Source: Stenotrophobium rhamnosiphilum (GTDB lineage Bacteria; Pseudomonadota; Gammaproteobacteria; Nevskiales; Nevskiaceae). Taken from it: 64,000 nucleotides of DNA. The stretch is from positions 248,414 to 312,413 of the forward strand of contig NZ_QANS01000004.1 of assembly GCF_003052265.1 (NCBI RefSeq), read 5' to 3'. Both the position numbers and the translations under genes were made by a program. Below the pieces are notes generated by a model that made no database searches, was not told the origin of the DNA, and saw only the letters and a list, made by a program, of their open reading frames with translations. This document shows positions 7,762 through 16,767 of the stretch, piece after piece; position 1 is the stretch's first letter, and each line of letters starts with the position of its first letter.

Positions 7762-9003
7762 ATGAAGCTCCACTGGCAGATCGCCATCGCCCTAGGGCTG
7801 GCGGCTGCCACTGGAGCTTTTTTTACGCCTGATAGCGGCGTCATTACTGCTGGCGCTTTTATCGGCAATTTGTTTTTGAATGCCTTGAAGATGTTGGTGG
7901 TGCCGCTGATTGTTTCGTCCTTGATCCAAGGGCTACTCAGTCTCAATGATCCTAATGCGCTGTCTCGCATGGGACTTAAAGCGATCACCTATTACACCGG
8001 TACCTGTCTGGCCGCAGTGCTGGTTGGTTTGGCGCTGATCAATCTGATTCAGCCCGGCATCATTGACGGCAAGCCTGCAGGTGTATTGCTCGGCTTAACC
8101 AGCAGTAGCGATGACGTCATCGCAAAGATTGGCCACCACGATATGGGCGATATCGTCGGTGTGTTCACGCGTTTGATTCCGCCAAATCTGATCGAAGCTG
8201 CTGCCAAGGGCGATATTCTCGGCCTTATTTTATTCAGCCTCGCATTCGGATATTTCTGCTCTCGTTTGCCTGAGCCTCTGGCCAGCACACAGCGTGATTT
8301 TTGGCGTGGCTTTCAGCAGGTGATGTTGGATATCACGGGTCTGGTGATGAAATTTGCGCCTTATGGCGTATTCGGTCTGGTGGCGAAAACGGTTGCATTG
8401 ACTGGCCTTGATGCGATCAGGCCTTTGGCTTGGTTCTTCTTCGCAGTGCTCGCTGGCCTAGCCACGCATATGTTTATTGTGTTGCCGTTGACGCTAAAGT
8501 TTATTGGTCGGGTTTCGCCATGGCGGCATTTCAAGGCGATGTCTCCAGCACTACTCACGGCGTTTTCGAGTAGCTCTTCAGCGGCGACCTTGCCGGTGAC
8601 GCTGGACTGTATTCAAAACCGTGCAGGTGTTTCGCCGCGCGTCACCAGCTTTGTGTTGCCTTTGGGCGCTACGATTAATCTCGACGGTACCGCCTTGTAT
8701 GAAATTGCGGTCGTCATGTTTATTGCACAGGCTTATGGTTTGGACTTAAGCCTTGGCACGCAGTTCATGATTGCGATACTGGCGCTGATCACATCGACTG
8801 GCGTTGCAGGCATTCCTTCAGCGAGCTTGGTCGCGATCAGTGTGATTCTTGGCTCGGTCGGCTTGCCGCTGGAAGGTTTGGGCGTGATTCTCGCCGTCGA
8901 TCGTATTCTGGATATGTGCCGTACGGCCGTGAACGTGTTTAGTGATTCTTGCGGTGCGGTTGTTGTTGCGCGCTTGGAAGGCGAAGACGTTCTAAAGTCT
9001 TGA
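7762..9003 (+). CDS. Sodium/proton:dicarboxylate or amino acid symporter (DAACS family)
   Basis: A 413 aa polytopic inner-membrane protein of the GltP/DctA family, which takes up C4-dicarboxylates, glutamate or neutral amino acids with Na+ or H+. Family signatures are the serine-rich re-entrant loop SSSSAATLPVTL, the NMDGT-like motif as NLDGT within LPLGATINLDGTALYE, the second loop TSTGVAGIPSASL, and the substrate-binding helix DRILDMCRTAVNV. The Arg in that helix (DMCRTAVNV) is typical of acidic-substrate transporters, but the exact substrate cannot be read from sequence. It starts 14 bases after ppiD and may be cotranscribed with it. A strong terminator follows. Confidence 0.9.
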   Translation: MKLHWQIAIALGLAAATGAFFTPDSGVITAGAFIGNLFLNALKMLVVPLIVSSLIQGLLSLNDPNALSRMGLKAITYYTGTCLAAVLVGLALINLIQPGIIDGKPAGVLLGLTSSSDDVIAKIGHHDMGDIVGVFTRLIPPNLIEAAAKGDILGLILFSLAFGYFCSRLPEPLASTQRDFWRGFQQVMLDITGLVMKFAPYGVFGLVAKTVALTGLDAIRPLAWFFFAVLAGLATHMFIVLPLTLKFIGRVSPWRHFKAMSPALLTAFSSSSSAATLPVTLDCIQNRAGVSPRVTSFVLPLGATINLDGTALYEIAVVMFIAQAYGLDLSLGTQFMIAILALITSTGVAGIPSASLVAISVILGSVGLPLEGLGVILAVDRILDMCRTAVNVFSDSCGAVVVARLEGEDVLKS

Positions 9004-9042
9004 TGACAATGGTGCGCACGACGCACCCTACGAAGCAAACAT

Positions 9043-9074
9043 AAAAAAGCCGCTGATCACTCAGCGGCTTTTTT
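9043..9074. terminator. Bidirectional intrinsic terminator between symporter and fabI
   Basis: Six A, GCCGCTGA (9049-9056), loop TCAC, TCAGCGGC (9061-9068), six T. The symmetric A and T tracts let it work for the plus-strand symporter gene and the convergent fabI. Confidence 0.92.
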
Positions 9075-9090
9075 GTTGAAGCGTATCTAC

Positions 9091-9879
9091 TTATTCAGTA
9101 TCAAAGCTCATGCCCATCATGTTGTAGCCAGCATCGACATACATGATTTCGCCAGTAATACCTGAGGCAAGATCCGAGCAAAGGAAGGCGGCAGCATTGC
9201 CCACTTCTTCAATCGAGACATTGCGCTTGAGCGCCGATGCTTTCTCAGCCTTGGACAGCATGCTGCGGAAGCCGGTGATGCCAGCGGCTGCGAGCGTTTT
9301 AATCGGGCCAGCAGAAATTCCGTTGACGCGGATTTTTTCTTCGCCAAGTTCAGCGGCCATGAAGCGCACGTTAGCTTCAAGGCTAGCCTTAGCTGGACCC
9401 ATCACGTTGTACATCGGCACTGCGCGAACGGCGCCGAGGTAGGAGAGGGTGAGCATGGCGCTGTTGCGGCCGGTCATCAGTGGCTTGGCAGCTTTGCCAA
9501 GTGCAGCGAATGAGTAAGCCGAAATGTCATGCGAAATGCGGAAGCCTTCGCGCGTGACAGCGTCGAGATATTTGCCCTGAAGCTGTTCACGCGGCGCAAA
9601 GCCGATGGAGTGAACGAGGCCATCAAGCACGCCCCACTGAGCTTTAATCTCAGCAAAAACGTTGTCGATTTCTTCATCGACGGTGACATCGAGTGGCAGA
9701 ACGATCTTGCTGCCGCATTCGGCTGCAAAGTCGGTAACGCGACTCTTGAGGCGTTCGCCTTGGTAAGTAAAAGCTAATTCAGCGCCCTCACGCTTCATTG
9801 CTTCGGCGATGCCTGTTGCAATCGAACGATCACTGGCAACGCCTGTAATCAGCATTTTTTTGCCGGTCAAAAAACCCAT
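9091..9879 (-). CDS. fabI: FabI, enoyl-[acyl-carrier-protein] reductase (NADH)
   Basis: A 262 aa short-chain dehydrogenase-type enzyme that reduces trans-2-enoyl-ACP in the last step of each fatty acid elongation cycle. It is the classical target of triclosan. The N-terminal [15 protein letters not shown] is the FabI version of the Rossmann nucleotide motif. The catalytic set Y147, Y157 and K164 (YNVMGPAK) matches E. coli Y146, Y156 and K163 with one residue offset. It is monocistronic, convergent with the symporter gene, and separated from the upstream minus-strand TonB-like gene by a 10-bp hairpin. Confidence 0.97.
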   Translation of the reverse strand: MGFLTGKKMLITGVASDRSIATGIAEAMKREGAELAFTYQGERLKSRVTDFAAECGSKIVLPLDVTVDEEIDNVFAEIKAQWGVLDGLVHSIGFAPREQLQGKYLDAVTREGFRISHDISAYSFAALGKAAKPLMTGRNSAMLTLSYLGAVRAVPMYNVMGPAKASLEANVRFMAAELGEEKIRVNGISAGPIKTLAAAGITGFRSMLSKAEKASALKRNVSIEEVGNAAAFLCSDLASGITGEIMYVDAGYNMMGMSFDTE

Positions 9880-9954
9880 GTATGTCCCTTCTGGTTGATG
9901 CCTGCGCTAAGCGTACAGCAAGGCGTTAGACGAGGCGCTGCGGTCTCTGAAGTT

Positions 9955-9978
9955 GGCGGGTGTCTTGCGACACCCGCC
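9955..9978 (-). terminator. Perfect 10-bp hairpin after the TonB-like gene
   Basis: GGCGGGTGTC (9955-9964), loop TTGC, GACACCCGCC (9969-9978). It begins 7 bases after the stop of the minus-strand TonB-like gene. There is no T tract on either strand, so termination would need help, or the element may stabilise the mRNA 3' end. Confidence 0.5.
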
Positions 9979-9985
9979 AAGCAGA

Positions 9986-10945
9986 TTATGAAGCTTGAAT
10001 ACGGATCGGGTAGTGCGGCACGGAGAATGCCGGAACAGCCTTTTGGCCAAAGTTGAGCAAGCTGGCGCGCTGCACCACTTTGTTGGCTAGTTCAGCATCA
10101 CCCAAGGTGCTGGAGACTAGCTTGCAGTTGGTCACCGAGCCATCAGGCTGGATAACGAACGAAACCACGATGACACCCGCAGATGGGATGCCGGCGTTGT
10201 CACGAGCTGCACGCGTGTAGATTGCAGTGAAGGCACCCTTGGCGCGATCAAATACAGCATTGATCTCTTCATCGGTGCGGCCTGGAATTGCGCTATTGCC
10301 ACTTTGTCCCGGCTTAGCTGTATCGCGACCAAAACCAACAGGTGATTGCACGGTGGTAGTTTTGCGTGAATCCAACTTGGTGCCGCTGGGATAACGCTGT
10401 CCACTGCCCGGTGTGTTGGTGGTGATGCCGCTGCTGCTGCTACCTGCATTCGCTGCAAATGCCGCGCTATCACCAGCCGTGACTTCGCCACCGCCAGATT
10501 GGGACGAGAGCGCACGAGTGCTATCGAGCTGCGTCATGTTGCGATCGCGCAGATCGGAGAGCTGATCAGCCATAGCAAGCAAGCCAGAGCGTTGCGCCAC
10601 TTGGCGTGCGGTCTGAATCTGCTGCTGTTGCGTGATCACAGGCTTTTGCTCAACCTGTTTCTCTTGCTTCTGCTTAGGCGGCTGAACTTCTTTGGTCGGT
10701 TCAGGTTGAGGAGCGGGTTCTTCTTCCTTTTCCGCAATCGGTGCTTCCTTCTGAGGCTGCACCATCTGCGCATAGCGAGTCTTGCCTTCTTCACCGCCGC
10801 CTTCTTCTTGCCCGATGAGCTTGATGAAAGGGATGATGATGCCCAAGACGATATAGAGAACAATCAGCGCACGGAAAATGCGTTTATAGCGACTCTCTGC
10901 GCGCTCGATGAAACCCCAGTCATTGAGAACGAAACCGGCGGTCAT
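9986..10945 (-). CDS. TonB/AgmX-like energy transducer
   Basis: A 319 aa protein with a short cytoplasmic N-terminus, one membrane anchor (about residues 24-43), and a charged Pro/Glu/Lys/Gln-rich periplasmic linker (about 60-110, for example APQPEPTKEVQPPKQKQEKQ). A Ser/Gly-rich section follows, then a C-terminal domain (about 225-319) with GSVTNCKLVSSTLGDAELA. That last motif is typical of the AgmX/PglI-type C-terminal domain, related to TonB. It should be energised by the ExbB/ExbD genes just upstream and push or pull a partner across the periplasm. It is the last gene of the cluster, overlapping the preceding exbD by 4 bases. Confidence 0.8.
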   Translation of the reverse strand: MTAGFVLNDWGFIERAESRYKRIFRALIVLYIVLGIIIPFIKLIGQEEGGGEEGKTRYAQMVQPQKEAPIAEKEEEPAPQPEPTKEVQPPKQKQEKQVEQKPVITQQQQIQTARQVAQRSGLLAMADQLSDLRDRNMTQLDSTRALSSQSGGGEVTAGDSAAFAANAGSSSSGITTNTPGSGQRYPSGTKLDSRKTTTVQSPVGFGRDTAKPGQSGNSAIPGRTDEEINAVFDRAKGAFTAIYTRAARDNAGIPSAGVIVVSFVIQPDGSVTNCKLVSSTLGDAELANKVVQRASLLNFGQKAVPAFSVPHYPIRIQAS

Positions 10946-11445
10946 CGGACGGCTCCTTTCTGCTGCGTCACTGCGAGCGCAGTGCGTGAGAAACGCGCCT
11001 TGCCGCTAGTGCTCATAACTTTTTTAAGCAACGAGTAGGGGATTTTCTTATCAGCGAGGATGTTAATTTCGCCGCGCGTTTTTTCGTTAGTGCGTGCATC
11101 AGGCAGCAGTTCAATTTTTTCTTCGAACTGAGCATTCAGCGCAGCCAATACATCGCCTTCGGCAGCAATCGCGTCTGGTGTGCTCATCACAAAGACGTTG
11201 TTCAGAAGAATTTCTTTCTGAGTCACCATCAACTGTGCTGCTTCACGTGGACGATCGTTAGAGGTCGATTTTGGTAGCTGTAAATTGTCCGGATTCGGAC
11301 GCATTTCAACTGCTGCAATGCTAACTAATAGATAGAACACCAGGATCGCGAAGATGTCGATCATCGACACGATGTTGATAGGTACCGAGCGACCGCCCTG
11401 CACATACTGACGTTCAATACGACGAATTTTGTGTGAGGACTTCAT
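10942..11445 (-). CDS. ExbD/TolR-like biopolymer transport protein (second copy)
   Basis: A 167 aa protein with one N-terminal membrane helix (VPINIVSMIDIFAILVFYLL) carrying the membrane Asp that takes part in proton use in ExbD/TolR proteins, followed by a periplasmic domain. It overlaps both neighbours by 4 bases, so the two exbD genes and the tonB-like gene are tightly coupled. The two ExbD copies share the N-terminal Arg-rich leader and helix but differ in the periplasmic part. Confidence 0.85.
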   Translation of the reverse strand: MKSSHKIRRIERQYVQGGRSVPINIVSMIDIFAILVFYLLVSIAAVEMRPNPDNLQLPKSTSNDRPREAAQLMVTQKEILLNNVFVMSTPDAIAAEGDVLAALNAQFEEKIELLPDARTNEKTRGEINILADKKIPYSLLKKVMSTSGKARFSRTALAVTQQKGAVR

Positions 11446-11975
11446 GATTTGCCTCCCGCTGCTTTCGGTGCATCACCGATAGAAATCTGCGGGAACATAT
11501 CTCTCGAAGGGTTTTCGCCAATCTGTACGCCCTTGGGTAAGGAACGTGCAGCGTCCATCGTTTGCACTAATACGTCGTAGGCAACATCGGCTTCAAGCAA
11601 CAGCGTGATGTCGTCTTTAGATGGCTGTGCTTGCTTGATCGAGACCAACGTTGCAGTGAGACGATTGAAATCGTAACCCTTAGCGTCGTTCGGGATCGGC
11701 GTGACAGCGCCAGTGCGGTCGGTGACCTGAAGGAGATCCTTGCGAATCACGACACTCAGTACTTTCTGCGGTTCTTGTTGGCTCGGAACCTGATCCGGTG
11801 AGGGCAGGTCGAGGCCCAGGGCATTGAGACGGTCAGCCGCCAAAGAGGCGGATAGCAGCAGAAAGAACACCAGCACCGCAAAAACGTCGATCAGCGAGAC
11901 GAGGTTGAGATGCACGGCGCGCGAGCGCATGCGGTTGTGACGCTCCATGCGGCGGACGTGAGTGGACGATTTCAT
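11442..11975 (-). CDS. ExbD/TolR-like biopolymer transport protein (first copy)
   Basis: A 177 aa protein with a basic N-terminus (MKSSTHVRRMERHNRMRSR), then a membrane helix with the conserved Asp (LVSLIDVFAVLVFFLLLS) and a periplasmic domain of about 130 residues. It begins 32 bases after exbB. Two tandem, diverged ExbD proteins with one ExbB is the arrangement of AglQRS-type motors in Myxococcus and related envelope machines, rather than a simple iron-uptake TonB set. Confidence 0.85.
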   Translation of the reverse strand: MKSSTHVRRMERHNRMRSRAVHLNLVSLIDVFAVLVFFLLLSASLAADRLNALGLDLPSPDQVPSQQEPQKVLSVVIRKDLLQVTDRTGAVTPIPNDAKGYDFNRLTATLVSIKQAQPSKDDITLLLEADVAYDVLVQTMDAARSLPKGVQIGENPSRDMFPQISIGDAPKAAGGKS

Positions 11976-12007
11976 CCGGCGGCGTTCCTAGATGGATTGC
12001 GCGTGGA

Positions 12008-12655
12008 TTAACGATTGCCGCGGTTGGCGGCGCTGCGTGCGTTGACCAGCTTCATGCAAGCCATTTCGAGGCTGTCGACCAGATCATTGGTGCGAGTCTG
12101 CAAGAAGGCGTGGATCAGCAGGAACGGAATAGCAACCATCAGGCCGAAAGCCGTGCAGTTCATAGCTTCCGAAATACCGGCCGAGAGCAGGTCTGCCTTT
12201 TCCAGTGCGTCGGCTTTTGCCAAGGCGGCGAAGGCGGTGATCAAACCGATAACCGTACCGAGCAGGCCGAGCAGGGTCGACATGTTGGAGAGCGTGGCGA
12301 GATAGTGCGTACGCTTTTCGATGATCGGCGTTACTTCCATCAGGCTTTCTTCAACAGCCAGTTCCAGTTCGGCGCGTGAATCGCCGTGGGTACGTGCATG
12401 TTCAAGTGCGGCACCGAGAACGCGGCCTACGGCGCTGTCCGAGCCCTTGGCGAGCTGTTCTGCGCTGTTGAAGTCCTTCTGTTCAATCAGTGGTTGAATC
12501 TGCTTCCACAGCGCGCTGTTCTCACGTTCTGCGCGGCGGAGCAAGAGCAAACGTTCCACTGTGATTGCCAGGCCGATAACCAGTACCAGCGCAATCGGGT
12601 ACATGAAGGCGCCGCCTTGCTGGAAGAAGCCCAAGATGTGTTCGATGAATTCCAT
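12008..12655 (-). CDS. ExbB/TolQ/MotA-family proton channel
   Basis: A 215 aa inner-membrane protein with three membrane segments: residues about 14-37, then a cytoplasmic loop, then about 118-142 (STLLGLLGTVIGLITAF) and 160-185 (AMNCTAFGLMVAIPFLLIHAF). The GLLGTVIGLITAF motif and the Thr/Pro pattern of the last helix are family signatures. It forms the proton channel with the two ExbD proteins. A GAGG ribosome binding site precedes the ATG. A 155 bp gap with a hairpin separates it from the upstream genes of the cluster, so it may have its own promoter. Confidence 0.9.
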   Translation of the reverse strand: MEFIEHILGFFQQGGAFMYPIALVLVIGLAITVERLLLLRRAERENSALWKQIQPLIEQKDFNSAEQLAKGSDSAVGRVLGAALEHARTHGDSRAELELAVEESLMEVTPIIEKRTHYLATLSNMSTLLGLLGTVIGLITAFAALAKADALEKADLLSAGISEAMNCTAFGLMVAIPFLLIHAFLQTRTNDLVDSLEMACMKLVNARSAANRGNR

Positions 12656-12712
12656 GCTGCAATCCTCAGTGGTGTTTCGTTGTGCTTATAGCTGTTGATG
12701 GGTTTTAAAGCA

Positions 12713-12734
12713 CTGCTCGCATCGGTGCGAGCAG
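12713..12734 (-). terminator. Perfect 9-bp hairpin upstream of exbB
   Basis: CTGCTCGCA (12713-12721), loop TCGG, TGCGAGCAG (12726-12734). On the minus strand it lies after the small exported protein gene and before exbB, followed by TGCTTT. It could end part of the transcripts and so reduce expression of exbB-exbD-exbD-tonB relative to the upstream TPR genes. Confidence 0.4.
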
Positions 12735-12810
12735 CTGTAAATATTCAATTTAAAGCAATCAATTAATGATAGTCGTTAATTGGTGCTAGTGATGCCTATA
12801 TGACGACAAA

Positions 12811-13179
12811 TTATGGTGTTGCTGTCTTTCGTTTTGCAGCACCGCTTAATGCGTCGTAGTACTCCACTTGTCGTTCAAACACGTCTTTGTCGATCGGACG
12901 CATATCTTCTTGCAATAATCGTGCTGGCCGATCGATGTCTTTTTCAGGACGAGACTCGCGCCATGGCGTCAGATACAGACCGAGCGGTGACTCGCCTTCG
13001 CCCGTGATCACGGTTGTGCCGAGACCGCCGCTATTCGCCGGTGCTTTCATCTTGGACGAGGTATCCAACGCCGGTTGATCGTCGTTAGCCGGGGCGGGGG
13101 CAGCCTTAGGTTTGGCAACAGCTTGCGCGTAAGCGGGAGCGGACAATGCCAAAACCGTTAGCAAAAATAAAGTTCTCAC
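12811..13179 (-). CDS. Small exported protein of the ExbBD/TPR cluster
   Basis: A 122 aa protein with a clear signal peptide (residues 1-19, cleavage after AYA), an Ala/Pro/Lys-rich segment and a charged C-terminus. No domain was recognised. It overlaps the preceding TPR lipoprotein gene by 4 bases, so it is translated with it. Its conserved-looking part is LGLYLTPWRESRPEKDIDRP. It is probably periplasmic and part of the same envelope complex, by context only. Confidence 0.6.
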   Translation of the reverse strand: MRTLFLLTVLALSAPAYAQAVAKPKAAPAPANDDQPALDTSSKMKAPANSGGLGTTVITGEGESPLGLYLTPWRESRPEKDIDRPARLLQEDMRPIDKDVFERQVEYYDALSGAAKRKTATP

Positions 13180-13970
13180 GGTTTTTTCTCCGTCTGCTTG
13201 GGCTTCGCGGGCGTAGACGCAGGCACAGGAGTGACTGGTTTAACCACAGGCGGAGTGGCGATAGGCGGGGCAACAGGGGCGGCAGCAGGTGGTGCTTTTG
13301 CCTTCTCAAGTTCGGCAATCCAAACCAGTACACGCAGATCGTCAGCGCCACCAAAGCGTTGGTAATCCTTGTAGTGCTCCAAGGCATCATCAGGACGTTT
13401 TAGATAAACGTCGTAAAGAATGCCGAGATTGAGATGCGCATTGCCGTAGCTTGAATTGATGCTCAGCGCACGTTTGTAAGATTGTTCAGCGCGGCTGTAG
13501 TTGTTCGCTTCGCGGAACAAGATGCCCTGCCAGTTGTAGGCCACGGCGTTCTGCGAATTGTTGGCAATCGCCTTGGCAAAGGCATTCGCTGCGAGATCAA
13601 AGCGCTTCGATTTAACGTAGATCACGCCCAGCTCAGTGAGCGGGCCTGAGAACTGCGGAAAATCTTTGACCAGCTCGGTCAGCGCGGCTTCAGCTTCTTG
13701 CGCCTGACCTTGCTTGTAGAGCTCGATGGCGCCCTTGAAGCGTGCATCAGGATCGCCCTTATCAATCGGCTTTGGCGCAGCAGGCTTGGTGCCGGGCGCT
13801 GGTGCTTTGCCGGGTAGCGTGCTTGCGCTGCCGTTGGGTGAGGTCGGTGATGGCTTGCTGCCGAACATACCGCAACCGCCAAGCACCAACGTGCTGAGCA
13901 TCAAGGCGGTGAGAGCAACGGATTTATGAGAGTGCATAGGGATCATGGCCGTATCACTTGAGGGTTTCAT
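13176..13970 (-). CDS. TPR lipoprotein of the ExbBD/AgmX cluster
   Basis: Up to 264 aa. A hydrophobic stretch ends in the lipobox LGGC, so the mature protein is probably lipid-anchored. TPR repeats fill the middle (about residues 75-215: GAIELYKQGQAQEAEAALTE, AYNWQGILFREANNYSRAEQ). A Pro/Ala-rich tail (about 225-264) could span part of the periplasm. Three in-frame ATGs are possible (13970, 13946, 13937). The first overlaps the upstream gene by 17 bases with GAAGAA in front. The last would give a more typical 22-residue lipoprotein signal. The start is therefore uncertain. Confidence 0.75.
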   Translation of the reverse strand: MKPSSDTAMIPMHSHKSVALTALMLSTLVLGGCGMFGSKPSPTSPNGSASTLPGKAPAPGTKPAAPKPIDKGDPDARFKGAIELYKQGQAQEAEAALTELVKDFPQFSGPLTELGVIYVKSKRFDLAANAFAKAIANNSQNAVAYNWQGILFREANNYSRAEQSYKRALSINSSYGNAHLNLGILYDVYLKRPDDALEHYKDYQRFGGADDLRVLVWIAELEKAKAPPAAAPVAPPIATPPVVKPVTPVPASTPAKPKQTEKKP

Positions 13971-16767
13971 AAATTTCTTCGCCCTTTTCGTGCTTGCCGT
14001 ACTTGGCCGGTGCCATCTTCAACAGCTCCGTATAACTCTTGGCGACCCACTCGTCATAAACATTCTGGCGGATGCGCTTGAGGTTGGTTTCGTGAGTCTC
14101 GATTGCCTTTTCCTCGAAGGGGAAGGCTTGTTCTTCCAACAGAAGGTTGTACTGCTCAAGTTCCAGGCCTGAGAGTTTCGTCGGACGATCAGAGTCGAGC
14201 ATGGACTTGCCGAAGTCTTGATACAGGCCGCCCAACTCAAACGTTGCGGCTGTGGTGATATCGCTGTAACCGTAGCTGCCAGCTTTCGACAGGCTTTGGA
14301 TCGCAGCATCCATTGCAGCTTTCTTGCGCGGCAGACTCTTCTCAACCGGCAGCGTCAGACGAATCTGCTTGGCTTCGGTGATGCTGAAGCGTGCCAATTC
14401 CATTGAAGAGCGTGCAGCCAAGCTGCGCGACTTCTCGGTGCGTTCGGTGCCAGCGCTGTCATCAGCGGCAACGATTTCACGTAGCCAACGCGTCAGCTGT
14501 GGCGTATCGCCTCGTTCGCGGCTGTAATCGGCGAGACGACCACGAGCATCCATCGAGCGAGCCAATGGGCGCGGATAGCTGAGGACATAAACCTCATAGG
14601 CTTTCGCGGCATCAACAGGTGCTTTGGCTTGATCGAACAACGTTGCGGCCAACCAGCTGGCTTCGCGACGCGTATCAACCGTCTCAGATTGACGAGCGCC
14701 GATGCGACGATAGGTCTGTGCGGCTTGCAGAGGTTTGTTGTTCTTCTGATAAGCCACGGCCAACTTCTTGTCGACGTCTGGGCCCAGTGCGTGGCCAACG
14801 TAGGTCAACTGGAAGCTTTCCAAAACCTTTTCTGCAGCAGGCCAGTCTTCCAACTGAATCAGAGCGGCAGCGCCGTCGTATTCAGCCGTCGGACGAATCT
14901 TGGATTCGGGTGCGGCCTGACCAACGCGCAAGAATTGTTGTGCAGCTTCGCGCAGGTTGCCCGCAGCGCGCGCAGCTTCACCTTGCTTGTAGACGGAAGC
15001 GGCGAGCTGTTCGATCACTTCAGGGCGAGAAGCGCTGTCTTTAGCCGTGAGCTTGAGCTCTTCGGCGTAGGCGGTTTCTGCTTCTGGGTAACGTTGCAGA
15101 GCGAACTGTGAATCAGCCGTGACGCTCCAAGCTGAACGACGCAGTTGGTAAGCGACTGCGCGTGGTGACTTCAGCACGCGAGAAGCAATCTTGATCGCTT
15201 CGTCGTAAGACTTCAGTTCATAGAGTGCTTCTGCCATGCGCGTCAGCACAGGCATCAACTCTGTATGGCCGGGGAAGGTGTCGGAGAACTTAACGCCCGA
15301 GTCGATGGTTTGACGTAGCGCAGCGTTGCGTTGATCTGCAGGACTATCCTTGGCCACTTTCTCGTAGGCCAGCACTGCGGCATAACCGGCATCAGCTGCT
15401 TTCGGATGCATGCCGTAACCGTAGGCCGTCTTGCTGTATTCCTGCGCAGCTTCCACGGTCTTGCCGCCATCAAGCAGCACGTCGGCGAGCATGAAGTTGA
15501 GTTCTGGAACGTTGGCATCGTTCGGGAACACTTCCATCGTGCGCTTGTACCACTTGGCCGCTACGAGGAAATCAGCCTGATTCTTTTCTTTGTCCTGCTG
15601 GCCACGTGCCTGGTAGTACTTGGCGAGATCCAGCATGTGAACGCGCAAGCCATTGAGTACTTCTTCGGTCGGCTTTTTGCCGGCCCAGTAAGCGGCTGCT
15701 GGATCGTAAGTGGTGGCGTAACGTTCTTTTTCGCGAATGACCAGATCGTTAAATCCGCCATCAGCATAAGTTTTGATGATGCGAGCCTGGAACGCTGGTG
15801 AGCGTTCATGCAAAGGATGACGCTCGATAAACGCAGCATAAGTATCTGCCGCATCGGAATAGCGTTCCTTCTCCAGCAGTGCTTCGCCGAGCGCTGAATA
15901 GATCAACGGATAGAAGCGTGGATCGCCTTTCTTCGCGAGATATTCGTTAGCGCCTTTACCGCCGCCCAGTGCAATGAGCGAATAGCTGGTGACGCGAATG
16001 GAGTCGCGTACGAGATCATTCTTGCTCTTGCTGATGTTCTTGAGCGCATCAGTGGTGTCGTACAACTCGCCAGGTGGGAGTTCACGATCAAGGATTGCAA
16101 TGAAGACATCCAAAGCGCCGTCATAGTTGGACTGCTTGTACTGCGACCAACCGTATTTGTACTGTGCGGATTCAAAGAACGGCGTTTTCTCAGCCAGATC
16201 CATAACCGTTTTGTATTCCGGTTCGGCTTCGGCATAACGTCTGGCGTTGAACAACAGTTCTGCGCGGCGGAAGTGAGCATCGCCAGCGAGTTGAGAGTCT
16301 GGGTGGCGCTTGGTCAGACGCTCAAGGGTGTCAATTGCAGCGCCAACATCGCCAGAGTTCTGCTGCGCGCGCGCAAGCTGATAGAACACGCGATCATTGT
16401 TCTTGTCGTCTGGATTTGAATAGAGCAGCTCGTTGTAGAGACGCATAGCGTCACGCAAGCCTTGCGAGCTGCTAGCGTCGTTGCCCTTGGAATCTTCAAT
16501 CTGCACCTGCAAGTCAGCAAGGCGGCGCATGGATTCGGACTTGGTATCCGTATCTGGCGAGAGCTCTAGCAACTTGCGATAGTTTTCGACTGCTTTACCG
16601 GAGTCAGCAGCAATCGGTTCAGACTTAATGATCGGCAAGATCGCTTCGTCTGGCGCTTTGCGCTTACTAACTTCGCTACTAATCGGCGGTGCTGCGTTCT
16701 TGATCACGGGCGGCGTGCAAGCCGCGAGGATCAGACACAGGGCGAGGGGCAGACGCTTATTTGTCAT
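13954..16767 (-). CDS. Large TPR-repeat lipoprotein
   Basis: A 937 aa protein with an N-terminal lipoprotein signal ending in LAAC (MTNKRLPLALCLILAAC), followed almost entirely by tetratricopeptide-like helical repeats (for example FYQLARAQQNSGDVGAAIDT, AHFRRAELLFNARRYAEAEP). It has YfgC/BamD- or PilF-like character only in the general sense of being a periplasmic scaffold. It overlaps the preceding gene by 11 bases. Myxococcus gliding clusters contain similar large TPR proteins next to AglRS/AgmX-type genes. The function here is inferred from context. Confidence 0.75.
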   Translation of the reverse strand: MTNKRLPLALCLILAACTPPVIKNAAPPISSEVSKRKAPDEAILPIIKSEPIAADSGKAVENYRKLLELSPDTDTKSESMRRLADLQVQIEDSKGNDASSSQGLRDAMRLYNELLYSNPDDKNNDRVFYQLARAQQNSGDVGAAIDTLERLTKRHPDSQLAGDAHFRRAELLFNARRYAEAEPEYKTVMDLAEKTPFFESAQYKYGWSQYKQSNYDGALDVFIAILDRELPPGELYDTTDALKNISKSKNDLVRDSIRVTSYSLIALGGGKGANEYLAKKGDPRFYPLIYSALGEALLEKERYSDAADTYAAFIERHPLHERSPAFQARIIKTYADGGFNDLVIREKERYATTYDPAAAYWAGKKPTEEVLNGLRVHMLDLAKYYQARGQQDKEKNQADFLVAAKWYKRTMEVFPNDANVPELNFMLADVLLDGGKTVEAAQEYSKTAYGYGMHPKAADAGYAAVLAYEKVAKDSPADQRNAALRQTIDSGVKFSDTFPGHTELMPVLTRMAEALYELKSYDEAIKIASRVLKSPRAVAYQLRRSAWSVTADSQFALQRYPEAETAYAEELKLTAKDSASRPEVIEQLAASVYKQGEAARAAGNLREAAQQFLRVGQAAPESKIRPTAEYDGAAALIQLEDWPAAEKVLESFQLTYVGHALGPDVDKKLAVAYQKNNKPLQAAQTYRRIGARQSETVDTRREASWLAATLFDQAKAPVDAAKAYEVYVLSYPRPLARSMDARGRLADYSRERGDTPQLTRWLREIVAADDSAGTERTEKSRSLAARSSMELARFSITEAKQIRLTLPVEKSLPRKKAAMDAAIQSLSKAGSYGYSDITTAATFELGGLYQDFGKSMLDSDRPTKLSGLELEQYNLLLEEQAFPFEEKAIETHETNLKRIRQNVYDEWVAKSYTELLKMAPAKYGKHEKGEEIYETLK

